Part shown: positions 14,501-25,200 of the stretch, one piece after another
Numbering within the stretch: the stretch's first letter is position 1
How the letters are laid out: each line of letters opens with the position of its first letter
Source of the DNA: Mansonella perstans
Taxonomy: Eukaryota; Nematoda; Chromadorea; Rhabditida; Onchocercidae
Reading direction: 5' to 3'
NCBI GenBank assembly: GCA_037074765.1
Contig: JBAMDO010000285.1
Coordinates: 1 to 56,408 of the forward strand
DNA length: 56,408 nt
The notes under the pieces: generated by a model
What the model was told of the DNA's origin: nothing
The model's input: only the letters and a program-made list of their open reading frames with translations
Databases searched by the model: none
Made by a program: the position numbers and the translations under genes

Positions 14501-17500
14501 GGACAGGGAAAAAAACGATTTTGTAACAAAGACTAGCAAATAAGCTAGTCTTTGTTACAAACTAAATTCTTTTGATCCTAATCTTTTATTTATTATTTCC
14601 TGTTAAAATTCGAGTTAAAAGATAAATAGCGAGGAACATTTATTTATTTCCTTTGATTTATGCGCTATTTGGTTGCCAATACAACAACAGATGGTAACCC
14701 GTACCCGCATCACTGCGCTAATTAACATTGACAATAGTTTTTTTTTTCTACAGATAACATAATTTATGTGTAGTTTCTTTGAGCAAATTTTTTATGTTAT
14801 ATTGAATTCTTTTTTTTTATTTAATTATGTTTACATATTTCTTAAAGTTTGGTTTTTTTATCAATTTCATTTTTTTGATAATTAACCCAAATATCAATCG
14901 GTTGTAGTTGTGCGGGGAAAAAAGTGTTATTTGAGTTTCATTTAAAATATGCAAATATGATTTGGAGTATTTCATTTTAAATTAATGAAAATTTGATATA
15001 TGAGAAATGATAAAATATTAATCATTTATACTACTTATAATCGTGACAAAACTGACAAATCCCAAGCAACGCATTTAAAATTTCAATTTAACTGGCAAAA
15101 TTTATGCTTATTAGTGCACATTAATTAGCTTATTAATTGGCGAATTGCCTCAACGAATATTTTGCGATAATCGAATGATTAATATTAAATTGAATTTTTT
15201 TTTTGGTTGAGGGAATATTCGTAACTAATGATGATGTGCAACTTTCTAGTATTTAATTGATAAATTTTGATTTAAATTATTATTTTAAGTTGATTAATTC
15301 ATAGAGATGAACATTTTTCCATCAAATTAGTCAAAAATATATGAATCGATGGATTTAATTGAAATGTGAAATTTCAATTTTTCAAAAATAAATTTGAAAT
15401 TTATTTTCATTCATATTTGACTTTTATTTTTTTGCAGATTATTACTCTTACATAATTTACGCCAGTTAGTATCCTTTGAATTTATAATTTATATTATAAT
15501 ATAATTCGTGCATAATTTATATTAATTACACTTAATTAAATATATTATATATATTGCCCTCTTTTTATTCCTAATTAAATACAGTGATATATAACGAAGT
15601 ATTTATTTTAATAATTATTGCAGTTAAGTATAGTACAAAATAAATTGCATCACTAAAATTATTAATTAAATTTTAATTATTAAGTTGCAAACAAATAAAT
15701 CAAAATAAAAAATATATTTTGAATTTTTTAGAAAAATGGAAAGGTCACTGTAATTTTATCAGATCTAATCTAATAAATATTAAACTCATTAAAGATTGTG
15801 TTTTTTGCACACTGATACTCGAGTCATTTTGATGTCCATTGCTAGTGTCCATTGATGGTGTCCATTTGTTTTATACGAAACCGGGATATTTTGTTTCTTG
15901 ATTTCCAACTCTTTTTTTCCACTTTTGGTATTCTCAAGTCAAAACATTAGTGAAAAAAAAAGCTGCGAATGGAATTTCGAATAGTTGAGATTCTCTAAGA
16001 TTATGTGAATAGTGATTAAGTGAAAGGAAAAATTTTAATTAATTTTTTCCGGGTTTTTTTTCAGTTTTGCGAAATTGAAAATAAATCTTTTCAGTTTTCA
16101 ACAACCGAAGCAACACAAAAACTAGAAAGGCCAGTATCACTTTGTCAAGCATCATCATCATCATCTTCAACGCCTATTACAACAAAAATACTATCATCAT
16201 ATCATCAACGCCATTCCACAAACTTACAACGCACTTCCACACCACATACTTTTACTGTAAGCTATAAAATTATTATCATTCAAATATTGTTTTACCGTAA
16301 ATTATAAAATTGTTACCACTCAAATATTTCGTAAAATGAACTGCTGAAATTTCGAAATTGAAATTTAAAATTTATTTGAATAATAAAAGGAAAAAAGAAA
16401 GAAAAACTTACCAAGCAGTTACAATATTTTTTTAAAAAAATTTTCTCAACTTAAATTTTTCATTTTTTATTTTAGAATGGAAAATTTTATTCGTTCAAAT
16501 TTAAATTTAGTAAAAAAGTAATTTGCAAGAAAAGATTAAATTCCATTAATATTTGAAAAAAATTTTTTTTCAAACTTTTCTATTTGTTTCTATTTTTTTT
16601 TTCCAGTATATACAAGAAGAAGAAATACTTCGTCCAATCCGTCATACACAAACAACATTATCACTGTGCTACGATGAGCGTTTGTGAGTTTTTTTCTTTT
16701 TTTCATTTATTCATTTGTCTTTTAAAATAGATTTTTGTTTTTTTTTTTTTTTTTTCTTTTTTTTTTTTTTTTTCGGAAACAGAAAAAGATTAAATGAAAT
16801 TTTTTTATAGTTTTAACGATTGGCTTCTCCGCTTTATTATTTTTTGGAAGATGATCCCACAGGGATCGTTTATTTTTAATTGTATTGTTCGACTAATAGA
16901 AATTTCCACGAGCGGAAAACACTTGACCTTTCCCTGATAGACCATCATCCAATCAGTCTAGTAGTTACTTAAAAGAAATATTTTTAAGACAAAAATGAAA
17001 AAACTAATGAAATTTTTCAAAAAAAAAAATCATGTACTTTTTTTCTTTAAAATCTTCGTAATTCTAGAAACTTTTAAGTGTAACTAAAATTTAAAGGTCA
17101 AAATTTTTAGGTGCAGAAATAAATTGTAGTCTTTTTTTTTACCTTGAAAAATTAACCTTTACAATTTAATTGAATTTCATTTGAAAATATCAAGTAATTG
17201 AATGACTAGATTTACAAATGTGAAAGAAAACAAAAAAAATAAATAACCTTCGAAGAAAGAAGGTTCAAAAGCTTTTTTTCCTTTTTTGAACCTTTTTAAA
17301 GTTTTATTTTCATTTTTCATTTAAAGACATTTGTAAAATTTTTAATTTAAATTCTATTTTTTTTTTTTTTTACTTCAACAACCAATCAATCTACTTATTC
17401 CAATACCGAGTAATGGAGATTCATTTTGCAAAAAAAAAAATGGACCAGAAATATTTCTATATTTTAAAATTTTTGAATTATTTTGAGATTTTCCGAATAT

Positions 17501-18455
17501 TTTATTGTTGAAGTAATTTTTTTTCTTTTTTTAACAATGATAAAATTATTTACAGGACAGAATGGATCTATCCGATCGATGAAATATTGGAAAAACAACT
17601 GGAACAAGTGGCATATTTTTGTAAAACAGCAAATCGGTCAGTTTCATTAGAGGCTGCCACTACTACTGCTATTATGATGATGATGATTGTTAATGATGAT
17701 GTTTGCTGACGATGATAATTGCCGATGATGATGATTGTTGATGATGATAATGATAATTGATGTAATAATAATGTAAATGTCATCTGATTTAATTTTTGCA
17801 GCTAATGAAATTTTAGTTTATTTTAGCAAATTAATTATTTTGCAATATAAAAGAAAAAATTTACATCTTACCGATTGTAGGGATCGAATCTTACATTTTT
17901 ATGGTTTATAGGAATCGAATCATTGGTGCATTGCTGGAACAACCGGAAGGAGCATTTGTTATACGTTTCTCTGAATCAAAGCAAAAATGTCTAGCATTAA
18001 GTGTTCGTGTACCATTTAAACATAATCCAACTGGTGTATCACATTATCTTATCATTCGAAATAATAATGGATTTAAATTAAAGGTATTTCAATTAATTTA
18101 ATTTCATTGCTTATTAATGATTTTGCAAAACAAAATCAATAATATATTTTATGATTATGAAAAATTAATAGCAAGAAATTATCTCAAAAAGAATTCTTCA
18201 AAAAAAAAAAAAAAACACATCATTTGAATTTTTCTTTTTTTTGATTTTAATTTTTTACAGGGTTCAAATAAATATTTCCCATCAATCCCGATGCTTGTAA
18301 CACATCATTCGGTTATGCCCGAACAATTACCATGTCGTTTAATATTTGCTCATTGGGGTAATATGTGGAAATGTAAAGAAATGAACAATAATTATGATTA
18401 TCCACCATGTGAACAGGATGAATGTGCGAATGAAATGTTCAAACATAATCAATGA
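2567..18455 (+). CDS. PTB-SH2 adaptor protein (SH2D5/Shc-like), 5' end missing
   Basis: Eight phase-compatible exons: 2567-2713, 10867-11013, 13024-13521, 16065-16256, 16607-16683, 17556-17636, 17912-18083 and 18261-18455 (TGA). Together they give 502 codons plus stop. The first three encode a phosphotyrosine-binding fold starting WLGSFPVPGND, with the VAYIAREPSG strand and the CHLFRTKSSHQ strand, then a C-terminal helix VKEIESTLESAF. A Ser/Thr-rich linker follows. Residues about 354-470 form an SH2 domain; the phosphotyrosine-binding Arg is in FVIRFSES (FLVR motif) and the beta-D His is in GVSHYLI. PTB followed by SH2 is the order in Shc and vertebrate SH2D5; the PTB resembles SH2D5 more. 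Such proteins link phosphotyrosine receptors to downstream signalling in the cytoplasm. The SH2 is split over four exons. The start codon and first exon were not found; they may lie in 1-2566 or outside the window. Domains are clear; the exact orthologue is inferred. Confidence 0.85.
3120..3499. repeat. Direct duplication of about 140 bp with a diverged copy between
   Basis: The block at 3122-3258 recurs almost exactly at 3361-3498. Both contain the string CTTAGTGTAGCGTGATAG and the string CTTCCATAAAGCATGCA, with the same flanks. The piece at 3260-3358 (GCAGCATAGATAGTA, then CTTCTATAAAGT) looks like a third, older copy. All lies within the first identified intron. Confidence 0.85.
4190..4335. 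repeat. About 30-bp tandem repeat, five diverged copies
   Basis: Five successive units of 28-33 bp, each with a T-run, then CTGACCG or a variant, then AAAATATCT, then CAG. Variants include CTGACTGC, CTGACCGG, CTGATCGG and CTGATTGG. Intronic minisatellite with no coding or regulatory sign. Confidence 0.85.
11014..13023 (+). other. 2-kb intron of the PTB-SH2 gene
   Basis: AT-rich, with a GA-rich tract (about 11960-12020) and a CT run (about 12180-12210). Two related stretches with GACAG/GATAG-AATATCAATA-CAGAAATCG occur around 12485-12540 and 12605-12660. No coding signal. Confidence 0.7.
13522..16064 (+). other. 2.5-kb intron of the PTB-SH2 gene
   Basis: AT-rich. The only clear structure is the perfect inverted repeat at 14520-14561; diverged short repeats of the TGATAATAAT type fill 13700-14300. 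Its acceptor could alternatively be the TTTTCAG at about 16088-16094, which would drop 10 codons without changing frame. Confidence 0.65.
14520..14561. repeat. Perfect 18-bp inverted repeat, 6-nt loop
   Basis: Left arm 14520-14537 (TTTGTAACAAAGACTAGC), loop 14538-14543 (AAATAA), right arm 14544-14561, the exact reverse complement. No mismatch over 18 bp, in an intron on the gene's own strand, so it would fold in the pre-mRNA. Too short for a normal pre-miRNA. It could be a transposon footprint or a structured intronic element. Confidence 0.85.
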
Positions 18456-19234
18456 AAAAGTTACAATTTAAGGCTATGTATAGCTATGGATTTATATTAT
18501 TTGATATTTATATGCATAAAACAATAAATCTGTAATTCTGCAATTTTTTCACATTTAATTAAATTCATCATGATAAACTCATTTATTGCATAATATAGAT
18601 AAATTAACATATTATGTTTGCTTTAAGTAATATGTCATAAAATTTTTTGGCTGTAAAAAACTTAATATAATTTATAAATGAAATATTAGGTAATTAAGTT
18701 TTTATTGTTCGTAAATTTTTTGAATCAATCAATAAGACTGATTTATAAGATATTGCAAGTGGAATGTACTCTCATTGTATGATATTGCGTATCGTTCGAG
18801 GGAAAAGATATCACGTATTTCTACAAAAATAATGATAATATTCAAAATGAAACAAATAACTTCTTTTGTACAGAAAAACAAGCAATGTATATCTATTCCA
18901 AAAATAATTCAGATTTGGCAAAGAACAAAAAAAAAAAAGAATAGATAGTAAGAAAATTGCGCGTGAATGTATAAAACTATACAGTTAGCAGGAAATATTT
19001 CACATTACTATATTTTTCGTTAAATGTTTCCTATATATTTTGAAAGACAGAAAAGTAAACAAATCCTGGAACAGTAATGTTAATCAGAAAGAAAATTCAA
19101 TCAATTAGTTTCAAAATTATATTGATAATCAAAATACATTAGATATTCGCTCATATCGGCACCACCGACATATTCGCAGTTATTCATATTGAAGAATAAT
19201 CGCGAATAAAAAAAAATAATAAAAAGTAAAAATA
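18456..19234. other. Convergent intergenic region (two 3' UTRs)
   Basis: About 780 bp between the stop of the PTB-SH2 gene (plus) and the stop of the FYVE gene (minus). Besides the plus-strand AATAAA there is a minus-strand AATAAA near 18701-18706. No gene seen. Confidence 0.6.
18523..18528 (+). terminator. AATAAA polyadenylation signal of the PTB-SH2 gene
   Basis: Canonical hexamer 67 nt after the TGA at 18453-18455, in a typical nematode 3' UTR position. Confidence 0.7.
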
Positions 19235-22200
19235 TTATGGATTAGGTCGGACTGAAATCAAAGCCATGTGAAGCTCGGCATGAAATCCAACTGTTATATA
19301 TGAACAAACGGTGAATAATCCTGGTACTACCTGCAACTGAGTCCAATTGCAAATAAAGGATAGAAGGGAACCAAAGTATCAGCATATCAAACATAATATA
19401 TGGTTTTAAAAGTATTCATATTGATATAAAAATACTGCAGTATTTAATACATTAACTGATCACCAGTTTTTGCAATATAGCAAATACTAACTTGCTAAAA
19501 GCACCAATTATTAACACAAACCTGATAGTCCACAAAATCTAACCATGCAGCAAATTCCTTTTCCATACCAGGCCAAGGCTGTGCCTTGTATTCAGCATCT
19601 TCTGTGGTAACGCGAATACGAAAGAAGATATGCCTAAAGAAGTCTAAATTGAGCATAATTTACATAGAAAAATCCTACCTTGATAAATAACGAAGTTTGG
19701 CCGACTATTACTTGGCTCATCGATATGAAACCACCAATCCAATTATTGTGCATCATTTACGTCTAATTTTTTAAATCTTTAATGAATTGAAATGGAATTA
19801 AAAGAAAAATAAAACAAACCTCAAATCATGTTCTATGAGAGAAGTGGCAAAAGGTGCAAGTGTTGTTGCAATTTGCGCAACAACTTGTTCACTGACACTA
19901 AAAACTTTTGATTGAAGACGTTGGATGAATCGACCTTTTGAAACATTGTACACACTGACCAGTCTAAGCGACCAATGCAATTGATTTGGTATTCGATATG
20001 ATGATCCCAAAATTCTTGATTTTTTCAAACCATACTGATAATAACCCTGTAATTAGACTAACTCAAAAGTGCGAAATATCTCTGAAAATTCAATAAATAC
20101 AACATAAAATATAATCACATTATAAAATCCAGCAAATTTTTCTGAGAAAATATACTTATCATCGCATAGGCTTCCCAAAGAGCACTTCCCATCGACTAAA
20201 TATCGCATTTAGTATGCCAGATGAAAAGACTGTTCGTAGTACTAATATTAATAATAAAACAGATATTAATATTAAAAAATGGCAACACACTAATATGTTG
20301 AATAAATTAGAGCAACAAACAATTAATGAACGATTGTCAATTGGAGACACCAATCCACCAACAAGCTTCTCTGTATATAAATTACTATTCCACTTAATTG
20401 AAAATTTCATTGTTGATGAATTCTGTTCAAAATCTTGTCCGACCAAAAGTGCTTCAATAAGTGATTCCATTATATCTGTTCGAAAACGAATTGTCATGCC
20501 ATCCTTCAAATAAAACTAGATTAAGAAAACAAATTTGGTAGAGCAAGATATGGTATACGTGAAAAAGAATTTTGAGTAAATGACAAAAGTAAAACAATAT
20601 TCATTATGCAATGCCGAAATATATCACAACACGAACTTACTTCCAAAACATTCACATCAAGTGGTTCTGCGCCATCTTTCAAAGCTCCATCAATAACAAT
20701 AAAAGAAGCGCCAATTACTGCAAATGTGTTGTTACTTTGTAAAGTTTGGAGAAAAAAAAAGAAGCAATTGCCAAATACCTTTTCGATTTTCGATGCCATT
20801 CGTGAAAATTTGTGAGCTGAAGTAACCAGTTTTATCTTGCTTGCAAACAAGATAACTATCAGCATCAGGACTAAAATCAAGACCCCATGCAATCATATTT
20901 TTATTTGCATTGATCATTTTGGCGATCTGAAAAATTATTTAATAATTTATTAGTCCATTAACAAATTTTTGATACTTCACTGATAATTGCATGTACCCAA
21001 CACTTTCGCATATTGAACAGTTCTATTAATTTAAAAATACCACTCACATATTAAGAACTCTACTTAGTCGGTTTCTAGTCAACACAGAGTTCTGTTGGAC
21101 AAAAGCCTTTACAAATTCATATTAAATGTTGTGCTAATGCACTTCGAATATAAAAAAAAAAAAAAAAAAAAAAAACTTCCAAGTAAATAACATAAAAAAA
21201 AAGCACCGCTAAATTAATACTTTGTGGAAAGAAAACTTTTAGTTAACTGACAATTTCTTAGATCAAGAATTCCATCAAATCTATATGTCTCTGTGGATCA
21301 ATGTTGAAGAAATACGTAGTACTGTATAAGAAGCGCAGAACGGTAAATAAACCAAACCTCATCCAATGCCCAAGCTGGAATAATTAAGACAGCGTCCGTA
21401 TTATTTCGTATCGTTAACGTGCTACCTGATATTAGCGGCATTTGAAAACGCCAATCTCGAAAATCATTGAACATCTTTAGGACACTTATATCAAATATTG
21501 AATTATACACCGGTTCTCGATTAAAATCATTTACAATTGATGCAGGGTAGACTGGAAACATAATAACAACGTTAGTAATAAAATTCGTATTTCTACTCTA
21601 AACAAACCAATGTTTGTTTCAACAATGTTTATTAAGGTTCCACTATAAAGTTAAAAAAACTTAGAAGACCATTCTCGATAAGATCCGATCTCATCAACTT
21701 CTAGCACTGCGTGAGTAATAAAAAATGAATAAAAGAATAACAAGAAATATTCCACTATGCATTAAAGAAGACGAAAAAAACTGGAAGCAGAGCAATCCAA
21801 AACACTGAAAACTTCACTAATCAGAAGAAATTATCGGAAGGAACTCATGTGTAGCTACACCTGAAGTACTACAAAAAGTAACCAAATGAAATCAGCAAAT
21901 TTTAAGGTATTGCTAATGATGCACCTGAAGCTTGAAGACCAAGTCTAAAGAGAAGTCGTTGTGGCATCACATTTGCCCAAATCGACTCGGACTGATAAAT
22001 GAATGCCGCAATCAAAAATGGTGAAGAAGGTATCAAAAGGCTATCAAATGTCTAAAAGAGTATGTTTTGAAATTCATAATACCTCAAAAAATTTAAATAT
22101 TATTTTAAAAATGAATACATTTTTTATTTTTGGAGAATACATATTCGAAAGGAAAAAATGAGTTTTGGAGAATACATATTCACATTCAAATAACCTATGA

Positions 22201-25200
22201 TGTATCTACATCGTTTTCCTTATATACCTAAAATGACAGGTAAAAATAACACGAAGTGATATCAAAGTATATGGTAGCAAATAAACATAAAAGTAAAAGA
22301 ATTTCTAGTAATGATACAACCTGAACAGATGGTCTAAACAGAAGTATATCGCGTGCTACTGGTTTCTCAAAATTTGCGAACCGGACTGTTTGATTCAGTG
22401 ATGGAACACGGTTGTGCGCTAATCTTATTCCCAGTGCTTCATCTGATGATTCATTGCGTGGCGCTAGTGCATTTTGATAAATTTCGTAAATCTATAAAGT
22501 CGAATCATTCAATTTTCGAGATGTCAATCACTGTTCCCAATCATCTTTAAAAAACATTCTTCCCTGATCATAATTCTATATACATAATCATTATTCATTT
22601 TGCTCGCTTATCATTTCCTCTGATTCTGTACTGCAAATGATTACACCAGAACATAAAAAACTATCACCCTCCACAGATAATCGATTGGTAATTCGATGAA
22701 TTCTGTATCACAATAATAAGCAAGAAAGATTTCATCCAATCCAACAAATGACATTCCTTTCGATATAATACACATCACAGTCCTGCCCTCGTCTGAAATT
22801 TCCGCTCATCCCATGTTTGTAATACAGAGTAAATGAATAATGAAAATTGCTTTAGCAAATCTTAAATTCTCGTTTATGCTTCAAATCTGAGCAGACGTAT
22901 CAAACTACCTGCAACATTGGTAATTTGAGCGAATACCAACCTGATTTACAATTTCTGATTAATCCATATAACCTAAAGGTAAAAACTCACCTATTGTAAT
23001 CTGAAGTATTTAATCTTTAAATATTTAAGTAGACTCCAAATTTCAAAAAAGTGGAAAATGAACAAACAACATAAGACAGTGAACAGAAATAACGGAAAAA
23101 AAGACTCACATTTACACAACTTGATGCTACACCACAAATTTCGAAAAATCATTACTTCAAGCTGTTCAAAATTTTTCAACGAAGTGATTCGCTCCTGAAT
23201 ATTATCACATTCCACTATGATACCATCATTATTTCGTAGATACAAACAGCTTTTTTTGCCGGTTTTACCAGCAATCAATATTTGCTCGGCATCAGAAATT
23301 AAGCCACTATTAGGCAGTAGGCACACACATTCGTCAGCGACGTGAAGTTGTAGCAAACGCCGCGATACATGCTGCTTTCTCGAGTCATACTATATAAATT
23401 TATGTCAGTAATAAACAAAATGGACTTGGAATATATTAATATATTCCAAAAGACTCATCAGTTCATAAGAATTTTAATCAGGTCTAACTTGTCAACACAG
23501 ATTTCGAATTGATCAAGAAAAACCTTCTTTGGTTTCAGAGAACCAATTTCAGTCGCTGATGATTGAGTCTCATTAGAACTGTAACCGGGAGGAAAACCAT
23601 CACGGAAGGTAACGCTCCGTTTAGATGAAGAACCACCATGTGCGGCGTCATTAGATGATGATCCTTGATCACCGTTGATACTGGTAGTATTTTCTGGTCT
23701 TCCTTTTGATTTCAACACTGATTTTGTAGGTGGAACATTATCTGACGGATGACCATATTCACTTACATCCGCTACCTCACTGTAATAAAATTCGAAACTG
23801 CTTTATATCAGTAAATCTCATCCTTAAAAAATTCAGCGATAAATTCTCGTAAATTTAAGAAAATCTAAGATGATTTCGGAAAGAAATCTGAGAAAATAGC
23901 AATCAGGATTTCTGTTACTTCTGCTTGGTCGATGTAACATACTTCACCCGGCGTTATTAGTCAAAAACTAACCCCGTTTTCATGTTTTTCTCAAACTCCT
24001 TTATACGTTTTAATGTTTCGAAGCATGGATCACAAACTCGTTGTTCTTTTTTGGGATTATTAATATACGCTAACGATGCCTGAAATCCAAGCCTTATGAA
24101 ACGGTAATTTTTTCATGCCTCGAAATTAAATACATCAAGATAAGAATTAGGTTACCGATCAAGAAAACAAAATAAATTTAGTTTGAATATTAGTAATTCT
24201 CATAATTAACAATCCAAAGAAACTGTTTAATTGCAAAAGCTTATTCCACATGTCGGTGACTAGCTCAATTCCCGAACATTCGACAATCTTTTTATTCCCT
24301 CAATGATAAGAATCATAAACAGTTAACAATATGCCAGTAAGCAAATTTTCAAGCTGATCCACCAGAAAGAAAAAAAATGGTTGGAAACCTATAAGAAACA
24401 TGATAAGCATAAGAAGTACCTTCTGAGTGGTACAACGAGCACATAACACACGACCACAACATCTGCAATGATGTCGCCTAACGAAAACTGTAAATTTAAT
24501 GCAGCATAACATGCATGACAACGTTTCCTTATCATCTATCCACACTGGTTTCGTCTGAAAAATACGATCCGCTCCGAATCCAACATTTATTCAATGATGA
24601 ATGATAAAAATCCATACCTATAAGTAGCTATCTTACCTTAACAGATACTACATATAAAAAATTTACTACAACTGCCATGACTGTTTTCATGTTTATGTGA
24701 AAAAATTAGCACTGCAAGAATCAAAATTTTATTAAATAATGCTTAAAACTTAATTTAAGAAGAAAATTAAAAATCTGAGTTTTTTCGTGCCTTTCCAAGT
24801 TGACGTTCGCTTTCAGTCAAATACTTCACTCCAGGATCACACGATATATCATGCGTACTAGAGACCACAGAAATTGCATGCACTTCATCAATTACCGATA
24901 CCGGTATTTCACATTCGCTCACTGAATGATCACTACTATCTTCTACCAATTCTGATTGTTGCTCTTTTTCATTATCATTTCCTTGCATTTCCGCTTCATT
25001 TCCATCTTCTGGCTTTTCGATTACACTGACGACTGAAACCATAACAAAAATATGCTAGACTTCCGATTTTTAAAAACTTATATTCGAAATTTCAAGATTT
25101 TTGAACCCTCACTATGATGCAATTACTTCGAGAGAATCGTTGTTTGAAAGAATGACAATAAAAAACACGCAAAATTTAAAGAAGAAAAATGAACTGACTC

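Noticed and set aside
16800..16970. Less AT-rich intronic stretch with GATCCCACAGGGATC palindrome
   Set aside because: Possibly an old transposon fragment, but no protein, terminal repeats or RNA fold could be defended.
19679..19744. Possible extra exon (DWWFHIDEPSNSRPNF or KLRYLSR readings) in the FYVE gene
   Set aside because: No reading fits both flanking phases, whereas joining 19820 directly to 19633 is phase-perfect and matches the family (HDLRHIFFRIRV).
22909..22940. 32-nt exon-like segment (WYSLKLPMLQ) in the FYVE gene
   Set aside because: Including it breaks phase with the next exon's TTTCAG acceptor; direct joining of 23110 to 22792 gives CKYEGRTVMCIISKGM, matching the SARA domain.
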